NCBI GenBank assembly: GCA_024277515.1
Contig: JAJRVB010000106.1
Location: 1-15,206 of the forward strand
Source of the DNA: Nitrospirota bacterium
Lineage (GTDB): Bacteria; Nitrospirota; Thermodesulfovibrionia; UBA6902
Direction of reading: 5' to 3'
DNA length: 15,206 bases
Shown here in pieces: positions 8,345 through 14,363 of the stretch (the stretch's first letter is position 1; each line of letters opens with the position of its first letter). The translations under genes and the position numbers were made by a program. The notes beneath the pieces are model-generated. The model searched no databases. It worked only from the letters and a program-made list of their open reading frames with translations, and was not told where the DNA came from.

Positions 8345-8671
8345 TTAACGTGTTTCTTCGATGAATGACTTATATTCGGGAGGAGGGTCCAGAATCTCCA
8401 TACCCATGCTGAATGAGACACCGTGGGGTGAGGTCTTTGTCTGAAACCACTTCACCTCGCATTTAAGTTCAAGGGCCTTTCCGTCAGGAAGTTTGCACTT
8501 AAGTCTGAGCATTGTAGATGGCGTAATATCCACGACACTATTGGCGGTTGCGGTCACCATATACAGACCGTCTTCTGAAAAATTCATGATAATTCCTGCA
8601 TAGCTTACATCACCCGCGATGATTTCAGCCTGGAGGTTTTCATCAATCCTGTCAATACGTCTCTTATCCAT
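8345..8671 (-). CDS. Single-domain PilZ protein (c-di-GMP receptor)
   Basis: This 108-residue protein is almost entirely one PilZ domain. The c-di-GMP binding signatures are present: RxxxR at residues 4-8 (RRIDR) and the N-x-S-x-x-G form of the (D/N)-x-S-x-x-G motif at 30-35 (NFSEDG). A beta-rich body follows, with VKWFQ near 73-77 and GVSFSMGMEI near 84-93, typical of the PilZ barrel. Free-standing PilZ proteins relay c-di-GMP levels to motility, surface or export machinery by protein contact; the partner here is unknown. It lies about 4.6 kb from the HD-GYP phosphodiesterase and is transcribed towards the efflux operon. A TGG-TATACT extended -10 element lies 36 bases upstream. The ribosome binding site is weak. 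Confidence 0.87.
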   Translation of the reverse strand: MDKRRIDRIDENLQAEIIAGDVSYAGIIMNFSEDGLYMVTATANSVVDITPSTMLRLKCKLPDGKALELKCEVKWFQTKTSPHGVSFSMGMEILDPPPEYKSFIEETR

Positions 8672-8706
8672 ATTACGCTTTACCCAAGTTCAGTTTAGCT
8701 TGAATA

Positions 8707-8715
8707 AGTATACCA
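8707..8715 (-). promoter_or_regulatory. Extended -10 promoter for the PilZ gene
   Basis: On the minus strand the sequence TGG-TATACT matches an extended -10 (TGn plus five of six bases of TATAAT). A T/A-rich tract upstream (8729-8742) could act as an UP-like element. There is no good -35, which is tolerated with an extended -10. Initiation near 8700 would give a leader of about 30 bases. Confidence 0.5.
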
Positions 8716-8822
8716 GATTAACGACTAATAAAAAAAGAAAAAACCGCCCTGCAAATACCCGGTCGCCGTTCTGACGTACTGCACGGACATGTTATGGTTC
8801 AAAATCTTTTTTCACCTCAGGG

Positions 8823-8851
8823 TTGACTTTAATTCTTATCTCCGGTAACTT
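8823..8851 (+). promoter_or_regulatory. Possible sigma-70-like promoter for the mini-protein
   Basis: TTGACT at 8823-8828 matches five of six -35 bases, and a 17-base spacer leads to TAACTT, a weak -10. Transcription would begin around 8858 and give a leader of roughly 140 bases before the start codon at 9002. Confidence 0.35.
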
Positions 8852-8920
8852 AGATCGTTTGCAATTTTTCTGCAAAGATGTCCTCGCCTTAATTAACTCC
8901 AGGAAGAGGAAACATTACAG

Positions 8921-8964
8921 TAAAGTTTTGCGTAAAGAAACCGATAGGGTAAAGCTATGCGTAA
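8921..8964 (+). repeat. Imperfect tandem direct repeat in mini-protein leader
   Basis: Two 15-base units, TAAAGTTTTGCGTAA (8921-8935) and TAAAGCTATGCGTAA (8950-8964), agree at 13 of 15 positions and start 29 bases apart, close to three helical turns. They may be a tandem operator or part of a leader RNA fold. A shortened relative, GGGTAAAGCGTAAT, lies on the minus strand directly before the PilZ start codon. Confidence 0.5.
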
Positions 8965-9001
8965 TTCAGATACATGAATAAACGGAAAGGAGGTAAAAAC
9001 T

Positions 9002-9154
9002 ATGGCTGGAAAATCAAAGACTGATGTTGCTGCAAGGTCAGGGGCAAAGACCTCTGCCAAGCTCTGCAGCATATGCGGCAACAAGGTAGACGTTATCATG
9101 GCCGTCTCTCCATCAGGCAAAAAAAGCATGAGACGCCTTTGCTGTGACGGTTAA
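9002..9154 (+). CDS. Small Cys-rich (zinc-ribbon-like) protein, 50 residues
   Basis: A short open frame begins at an ATG 7 bases after an excellent Shine-Dalgarno sequence (AAAGGAGGT, 8986-8994), the best in the window. The 50-residue product has a Lys/Ala/Ser-rich N-terminal 20 residues, then LCSICGNK (Cys22, Cys25), and ends RRLCCDG (Cys47, Cys48). Four cysteines as CxxC plus CC could ligate one zinc or iron atom, like a minimal zinc ribbon or knuckle. The basic N-terminus could contact nucleic acid or another protein. I do not recognise a named family, so the function is unknown. It stands alone: a divergent PilZ gene upstream and a strong 17-bp inverted repeat just after its stop. Confidence 0.7.
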   Translation: MAGKSKTDVAARSGAKTSAKLCSICGNKVDVIMAVSPSGKKSMRRLCCDG

Positions 9155-9157
9155 GAG

Positions 9158-9202
9158 ATAAGCTCCTGCGGCAGCAACTCATGCCCTGCCGCAGGAGCTT
9201 AT
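9158..9202. terminator. Strong 17-bp perfect hairpin between convergent genes
   Basis: The arms ATAAGCTCCTGCGGCAG (9158-9174) and CTGCCGCAGGAGCTTAT (9186-9202) are exact reverse complements with an 11-base loop. It starts 4 bases after the mini-protein stop and ends 26 bases from the priA stop, where a bidirectional terminator would be expected. No T-run follows on either strand, so it is not a textbook intrinsic terminator; it may instead protect the 3' ends of transcripts. Confidence 0.65.
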
Positions 9203-9227
9203 ATGTCCCTCCCTGCACTATTAATCC

Positions 9228-11195
9228 TTACATCATATTAACCGGGTCTACATCTATATCAACCTTTAAGTCCCTGACGCCCCGGACAGTGTCAAGTATC
9301 ATCAGCGCCTGTTTACGAAGCGCCTTTGCATTTTTTCCCTTCAGTATAATATGCCACCTCCAGAGTCTCCTTATTTTTTCAATCGGCGCCGGCGCCGGAC
9401 CAAGAATCTCAATACCATTATGATCAATCTTCTGTATTCTTTTTGAGATAAGCCTGACATCGGCACTGCCGCTCTCTTTTGACCTGAAACTCAGTATAAT
9501 CCTGACAAGCTTCGAGAATGGCGGATATAAAAGGTCTTTTCTGTATTTTATCTCCTTCTCATAGAAACTGTGGTAGTCATGATTTAACACATACTCAAAT
9601 ACATAATGACCGGTCTCATACGTCTGGATATATGCCATCCCCGGGACATCCCCCCTGCCTGCCCTGCCCGCGAGCTGGGTAAACAGTTGAAAAGCCCGTT
9701 CAGCTGTCCTGAAGTCAGGCATATTCAGCGCAATATCCGCCGATATTACCGCCGAGAGCGTCACATCAGGGAAATCATGGCCTTTGGCAACCATCTGCGT
9801 ACCGAGGAGCAGATCGATTTTTCGCTCTTCCATCTGCCTGACTATCCTGTAGTGCGAGAGTTTTTTCCGGGTGGTGTCCCTGTCCATCCTCTGAAATGAA
9901 ATTGCCGGTACGAAGGAGCGTATCTCTTCCTCAACCCGCTGGGTACCCGCACCGAGGCATTTGACATCAGCGCTCCGGCATCCCGGGCATAATGGCTCAG
10001 GGTTAAGATATGATCCGCAGTAGTGGCAGTTCAATGTCTGTGTGTCCTTGTGATAGATAAGGGTGATACTGCATGAAGGACACCTGTATGTATGACCGCA
10101 GGCGCTGCACATGAAATAAGGGGCGTATCCCCGCCTGTTCAGCATAATAAGTGACTGGTGGCCTTTGGCCACATTTTCTTTCAGTTTTTTCAGGAGCCGT
10201 TCAGAAAGTGAAAATGTCCTTTTTTCCGCCTTTGTCATGTCGATAATCTCCACTTTTGGAAGCGGTTTCCGGTCAACCCTGTTTTTGAGTTCAAGGTATC
10301 TGAATTTTCCCTTCCTGGCCGTGTAATAAGCTTCCAGCGAAGGAGTGGCGGAACCAAGGACAACCTTGAAGTCCTCAATCTGCGCCCTCGCAAGGGCAAC
10401 GTCCCGCGCATTATACCGCAATCCTTCGAACTGTTTATATGACGGCTCCTGCTCTTCGTCCACAACTATCAGGCCCGTATTCCGGAATGGCGCAAACACA
10501 GCGCTCCTGACCCCGACAACAACCCTCACCTCCCCTTTCCTCATCTTCTGCCATTGAGTTATCCTTTCGCCCGTGGACAGACCGCTGTGATAAAAAGCGG
10601 TTTTATCCCCGAAGCTGCTCCTGAACCGGTCAACCATCTGGGCGGTAATCGCAATTTCAGGAACAAGCACGATCGCCTCCCTGTTTTCGGGTAAGGACTT
10701 TATGGCATTAATATAGACCTCTGTCTTGCCGCTCCCGGTAACGCCATGAAGCAGAAAAACCCCCTTGTGCGCATTGTTTATCTCATAAAGCGCTGCCTCC
10801 TGTTCCTGGTTCAGCTCAATTGATTTCCCTTTTTTTATTTCCGCGTCGTATGTAATCCTTGAAGTCCCCGCTTTCTTCCCGGAAAAGAATGCTGAGGGCA
10901 CGGCATTTTTCAGTGCAAGACCGGGCGCTGCCATATAATACTGAGTTACCCATTTAATGAGTTTCAGCATATTTTCCTGAATAAAGGGCCCTTCATCAAG
11001 AATGGATGCGAGCGGTTTGCAGACAAGAGGTTTTTTTACAAGGTGCTTCCCGGTTTCTGCTACGATCCCGACCTTGTGACCGCGCTTAAAGGGCGCATTT
11101 ACACGTGAACCGACCCTGATATCAGCCTGAAGTTCCTCAGGGACGATATACGTAAATGCCGGGGCATTAATAGGAAACAGGATATTTGCATACAT
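9228..11195 (-). CDS. priA: Primosomal protein N', replication restart helicase PriA
   Basis: This 655-residue protein has the full PriA layout. An N-terminal DNA-binding domain (about 1-105) is followed by the helicase core, with Walker A GVTGSGKT at 151-158, Walker B DEEQ at 246-249, and GSATPSLEAYY near 281-291. The two-zinc insertion has eight cysteines at 363, 366, 372, 375, 390, 393, 403 and 406. The second helicase lobe includes LLGTQMVAKGHDFPDV and QLAGRAGRG. PriA recognises stalled forks and D-loops and starts primosome assembly, unwinding DNA 3' to 5'. It is somewhat shorter than the E. coli protein (732 residues), though no motif is missing. The usual DEEH of PriA reads DEEQ here (codon CAG), a mild oddity. 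The ATG start gives a normal N-terminus (MYANILFPI) but has no clear Shine-Dalgarno sequence. Confidence 0.95.
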   Translation of the reverse strand: MYANILFPINAPAFTYIVPEELQADIRVGSRVNAPFKRGHKVGIVAETGKHLVKKPLVCKPLASILDEGPFIQENMLKLIKWVTQYYMAAPGLALKNAVPSAFFSGKKAGTSRITYDAEIKKGKSIELNQEQEAALYEINNAHKGVFLLHGVTGSGKTEVYINAIKSLPENREAIVLVPEIAITAQMVDRFRSSFGDKTAFYHSGLSTGERITQWQKMRKGEVRVVVGVRSAVFAPFRNTGLIVVDEEQEPSYKQFEGLRYNARDVALARAQIEDFKVVLGSATPSLEAYYTARKGKFRYLELKNRVDRKPLPKVEIIDMTKAEKRTFSLSERLLKKLKENVAKGHQSLIMLNRRGYAPYFMCSACGHTYRCPSCSITLIYHKDTQTLNCHYCGSYLNPEPLCPGCRSADVKCLGAGTQRVEEEIRSFVPAISFQRMDRDTTRKKLSHYRIVRQMEERKIDLLLGTQMVAKGHDFPDVTLSAVISADIALNMPDFRTAERAFQLFTQLAGRAGRGDVPGMAYIQTYETGHYVFEYVLNHDYHSFYEKEIKYRKDLLYPPFSKLVRIILSFRSKESGSADVRLISKRIQKIDHNGIEILGPAPAPIEKIRRLWRWHIILKGKNAKALRKQALMILDTVRGVRDLKVDIDVDPVNMM

Positions 11196-11234
11196 GATAT
11201 TGATTCAAAAACACCAGACAACCAACGGATATCA

Positions 11235-11319
11235 GCCGCTGATTTGCACAGATTAACGACAATTTTCAATCTGTTGCAGTAAATTCACTGTTTTCGTTAT
11301 ATCAGTGTTTATCTGCGGC
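11235..11319. repeat. Long imperfect inverted repeat, possible repetitive extragenic element
   Basis: The arms at 11235-11258 (beginning GCCGCTGATTTGCACAGAT) and 11295-11319 (reverse complement GCCGCAGATAAACACTGAT...) align over about 25 bases with five mismatches and one gap, around a 36-base centre. The element fills most of the 139-base gap between the Ca-ATPase stop and the priA start. Sequences of this style (CGCAGAT...CTGTG...AATCTG) recur between genes in many bacteria, so it may be a dispersed palindromic repeat. Only one copy is present in this window. Confidence 0.55.
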
Positions 11320-11334
11320 CATATGTTTTATAAT

Positions 11335-13986
11335 TTAGTCGTTATTTTTGTCCCTTCTCCTCTGCCACCACTTTTCAATTTCAACGGCGATAAATACGAC
11401 GGATGAGAGCGCCAGAGTGATCAGGAGTTCACCGGCCGTCAGAGGGGCTGTCCTGAAAATGGGATTCAGAAAGGGAACATAAATAGTTGACATCTGGAGG
11501 AGAAATGTGAGCAGCACCGCGCCGAGCAGCGGTTTATTCGAGAGGATACCGAGTCTGAAGAGCGAAGTCGTGTCAGACCTGATCGCAAGCACATGTCCCA
11601 TCTGGCTCAAAGAGAGTACTGTAAAGACCATGGTCTGCCAGTGCGTGTCCGCGCTTTTTATAAACCATGCCTGGGTAAATACCGAAACGCTTCCCATTAA
11701 CAGCCCTACCCAGAACAGATGATACCCGAGACCATGCGCGAATATACTCTCCTGCGGATGGCGGGGCGGCTTTTTCATGATCCCCTTTTCAGCAGGTTCC
11801 ACGGCAAGCGCGAGTCCGGGCAGCCCATCAGTGACCAGATTGATCCAGAGAATATGTATGGGTAAAAGCGGGATGGGCAGGCCAAGAAACGGTGGAATGA
11901 ATATGGTCCAGATTTCACCCGAGTTGCTCGTCATGGTGTATTTTATGAACTTTCGTATATTGTCAAAAATCCTCCTGCCTTCCTTTACCGCCTTCACAAT
12001 GGTCGCAAAGTTATCATCCAGCAAAATCATGTGAGCAGACTCTTTTGATACATCCGTGCCGGTGATCCCCATGGCCACCCCTATGTCCGCCTTCTTCAGT
12101 GCGGGCGCGTCATTCACACCGTCTCCAGTCATCGCGACAAACTCCCCCCTGTCCTGGAGGGCCTTGACGATCTTGATCTTCTGCTCCGGGGCCACACGTG
12201 CATATACCCTTATTTCTTCGACCTTCTCTTCAAATTCCTCCATTGAAAGGCTGTCAAGTTCAGTCCCGGTAATAACGCCGTCTTCCTCATCAATAATGCC
12301 GAGCCTTCGTGCAATATTCCTTGCTGTCAGCCGGTGGTCACCCGTAATCATGACCGGCTTTATACCGGCCGTTCTGCATGTGCCGACCGCCTCGGCAGCC
12401 TCCGGCCTCGGCGGGTCCATTAGCCCGGCAAGCCCGATAAACGTCAGGTCCCGTTCAACGGTTTCAGGGGTGATGTCATCCGGGAGGACCTCCCACTGCC
12501 TCAGACCAAATGCGAGTGTCCTCAGGCCGTCATCCGCCATCTTTTCAGCAGCTTCCTCAATCTTTGCTGATAAGGATTCACTCATCTCCTCCAGCCCCCC
12601 GGATGCCGGACTATTGACGGATGAATCCAGAATTGACTCAACCGCGCCCTTGGTAAAGGATATGATCCTCCCTTCAGGGGTCTTATGAAACGTGGTCATG
12701 CATTTTCTTTCAGAATCAAACGGTATCTCCGCCACCCTCGGGAATTTCTTCCTGATTTCGCCCTTCTTCAGCCCGTATGCAGCAGCAATTTCAAAGAGCG
12801 CAATTTCAGTCGGATCACCGACCGCATTTCCGTCCCTGTCCAGAAGCGCGTCATTGCTGAGCGCAAGGGCATGCAGCAATGATGAAACCTGTGACGATGC
12901 ATCAAACTCAAGACCTTCATCGCTGACCAGAAAATTCCTGCATTCAACCGTTTCACCATTTACAAACAATTCCTCAACTGTCATCCTGTTCAGGGTCAGG
13001 GTCCCAGTTTTATCAGAACAGATGTATGTCACCGATCCGAGTGTTTCGACGGCAGGCAGCTTTCTCACAAGGGCGTTCTGTCTTACCATCTTTTTTGCGC
13101 CGAGGGCAAGAGATATTGTCACGACTGCCGGAAGGGCCTCAGGGATAGCGGCAACCGCAAGACTTATGGCCGTAAGAAACATCAGGAGAGGCTCCTCGCC
13201 CCGCATCAGGCCGGTTATAAATATGACCGCGCATATCACAAGCACCGCGATTCCAAGCCTCTGTCCGAACTTTGCGAGTCTCTTCTGCAGGGGGGTCTTC
13301 ACTTCTTCCGCTTCCTGAAGCAGAGTTGCAATCCGTCCAAGCTCCGTCTTCATTCCCGTAGATACGACCATGCCAGCACCCCTGCCGTACGAGACGACCG
13401 TGCCCTTGTACGCCATGTTTATTCTGTCTCCAATGGACGCCGACTCATCCCGCAACGCCTCGACTGTTTTCTCGACGGGTACGGATTCTCCTGTGAGGGC
13501 CGCTTCTTCAATCTTTATCCGTGCCGACTCTGTAAGGCGGATATCGGCAGGCACTATCTTTCCTGCCTCAAGCATGACAACATCCCCAGGGACAAGTTCA
13601 GCCGCAGGGATATTGATTTTTTCAGCGTCCCTGACAACAAGGGCCGCAGGGGCCGCCATCGCCTTTAATGCCTTCATCGCCTTTTCAGCCCGGTATTCCT
13701 GAACAAATCCTATAATGGCGTTCAGGACCACAATCACCACAATAGCTATTGTGTCAACCAATTCTCCGATCAGCCCCGAAACAACGGCAGCGATCATCAG
13801 CACCACTATCATAAAGTCCTTGAACTGATCAAGGAACATCATGAGTACTGTTTTTCCGGCAGTTTCCTTCAGCTCATTCGGACCGTATTCATGCAGTCTT
13901 TTTTGGGCCTCCGCGGAAGAAAGCCCCTGTTCAGTGGTTTTCAGGAGTACATATATGTCGCTTACAGTTTTATTGTGCCAGTTCAA
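11335..13986 (-). CDS. P2A-type calcium-transporting P-type ATPase
   Basis: This 883-residue protein is a complete P2-type ATPase. It has an N-terminal cation-ATPase domain (1-75), the actuator TGES at 165-168, and PEALP at 282-286 in helix 4 (PEGLP in SERCA). The phosphorylation site is Asp325 in CSDKTGTLT, DPTE (391-394) lies in the nucleotide-binding domain, and MITGD (546-550) and TGDGVNDAP (620-628) form the hinge region. Asn688 and Glu691 (TSNSGE) and Asn716/Asp720 (NLVTDGLP) match SERCA Asn768/Glu771 and Asn796/Asp800, and Glu283 matches Glu309, so calcium site ligands are kept. It probably exports Ca2+ (or Mn2+, as PMR1-type pumps do) from the cytoplasm. The start is TTG at 13986, supported by GGGAGA about 8 bases upstream on the minus strand; no nearby ATG gives a better N-terminus. 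It shares strand with priA, but the 139-base gap makes a tight operon uncertain. Confidence 0.93.
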   Translation of the reverse strand: MNWHNKTVSDIYVLLKTTEQGLSSAEAQKRLHEYGPNELKETAGKTVLMMFLDQFKDFMIVVLMIAAVVSGLIGELVDTIAIVVIVVLNAIIGFVQEYRAEKAMKALKAMAAPAALVVRDAEKINIPAAELVPGDVVMLEAGKIVPADIRLTESARIKIEEAALTGESVPVEKTVEALRDESASIGDRINMAYKGTVVSYGRGAGMVVSTGMKTELGRIATLLQEAEEVKTPLQKRLAKFGQRLGIAVLVICAVIFITGLMRGEEPLLMFLTAISLAVAAIPEALPAVVTISLALGAKKMVRQNALVRKLPAVETLGSVTYICSDKTGTLTLNRMTVEELFVNGETVECRNFLVSDEGLEFDASSQVSSLLHALALSNDALLDRDGNAVGDPTEIALFEIAAAYGLKKGEIRKKFPRVAEIPFDSERKCMTTFHKTPEGRIISFTKGAVESILDSSVNSPASGGLEEMSESLSAKIEEAAEKMADDGLRTLAFGLRQWEVLPDDITPETVERDLTFIGLAGLMDPPRPEAAEAVGTCRTAGIKPVMITGDHRLTARNIARRLGIIDEEDGVITGTELDSLSMEEFEEKVEEIRVYARVAPEQKIKIVKALQDRGEFVAMTGDGVNDAPALKKADIGVAMGITGTDVSKESAHMILLDDNFATIVKAVKEGRRIFDNIRKFIKYTMTSNSGEIWTIFIPPFLGLPIPLLPIHILWINLVTDGLPGLALAVEPAEKGIMKKPPRHPQESIFAHGLGYHLFWVGLLMGSVSVFTQAWFIKSADTHWQTMVFTVLSLSQMGHVLAIRSDTTSLFRLGILSNKPLLGAVLLTFLLQMSTIYVPFLNPIFRTAPLTAGELLITLALSSVVFIAVEIEKWWQRRRDKNND

Positions 13987-14182
13987 TCTGTTTCTCCCTA
14001 AATATTTTCAGTGTCAGACAGTATCAGAATTAAACGCGTTCAGTTAACAGAACTTCTCATATAAAATCACGGTAAAAAATTAAACTCACACAAGTCAAAT
14101 CAAAAATTTGCCGGATATCCATATAAGAATAATGATTTTAACTTAAATGAGTAAAAATTATTTTGATATTGCGATAATTTGT

Positions 14183-14212
14183 TTGACAGCAATACGTGAG
14201 CTATGCTACATT
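14183..14212 (+). promoter_or_regulatory. fhs promoter with consensus -35 and extended -10
   Basis: A perfect TTGACA (14183-14188) is followed by an 18-base spacer and TACATT (14207-14212, four of six). The TGC immediately before it forms an extended -10. This is the best promoter match in the window. Initiation near 14219 would leave about 145 bases of leader before fhs. Confidence 0.6.
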
Positions 14213-14282
14213 TTTAGACTTCTTTAGTTCATGATATTTTCATAAACCGAGCACTGCTTACGGCTTTGAGTTTACAGAGGCA

Positions 14283-14331
14283 CTGACTCAGAGCATGGCA
14301 GCTCAGATGTACGCGGACGTATTCCGGACAT
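14283..14331 (+). promoter_or_regulatory. Possible structured leader of fhs
   Basis: Two small stems are visible upstream of the ribosome binding site. One is GAGC/GCTC around 14291-14304. The other is a two-part stem with ATGT/ACAT (14307-14310 with 14328-14331) and CGGA/TCCG (14314-14317 with 14323-14326). They might form a regulatory leader, but the sequence does not match the tetrahydrofolate riboswitch as I know it. Confidence 0.25.
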
Positions 14332-14363
14332 ACAAACAATCAACCAAAAAAGGGGGAACAATC

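Larger units (their letters stand above)
8672..9001. other. 330-base divergent spacer between PilZ gene and Cys-rich mini-protein
   Basis: No gene is evident. The left part holds the PilZ promoter and an A-rich tract. In the middle, TTGACT (8823-8828) is followed 17 bases later by a poor -10 (TAACTT, 8846-8851). The right part is the presumed leader of the mini-protein, with two imperfect direct repeats (8921-8935 and 8950-8964) and a very strong ribosome binding site (AAAGGAGGT, 8986-8994). The leader fits no riboswitch class I recognise. Confidence 0.5.
13987..14363. other. 377-base divergent spacer between Ca-ATPase and fhs
   Basis: No gene is evident. The left half is AT-rich and must hold the ATPase promoter and ribosome binding site (GGGAGA on the minus strand, about 13992-13997), though no minus-strand -35/-10 pair is convincing. 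An imperfect AT-rich inverted repeat lies at 14128-14162, just upstream of the fhs -35. The right half holds the fhs promoter and its leader of about 145 bases. Confidence 0.45.

Noticed and set aside
8893..9129. Minus-strand open frame of 78 codons across the mini-protein
   Set aside because: It conflicts with the plus-strand mini-protein, which has a far better ribosome binding site and a cysteine pattern.
9385..9398. GC-rich palindromic GGCGCC repeats
   Set aside because: They encode the Pro-Ala-Pro-Ala-Pro stretch of PriA and are a codon-use effect.
12056..12688. Plus-strand open frame of 210 codons opposite the Ca-ATPase
   Set aside because: It is Ser/Ala/Pro-rich, low-complexity sequence opposite conserved ATPase motifs, and has no family features.
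14060..14100. Minus-strand TTGACT as -35 of the Ca-ATPase promoter
   Set aside because: No acceptable -10 lies at 16-18 bases from it.
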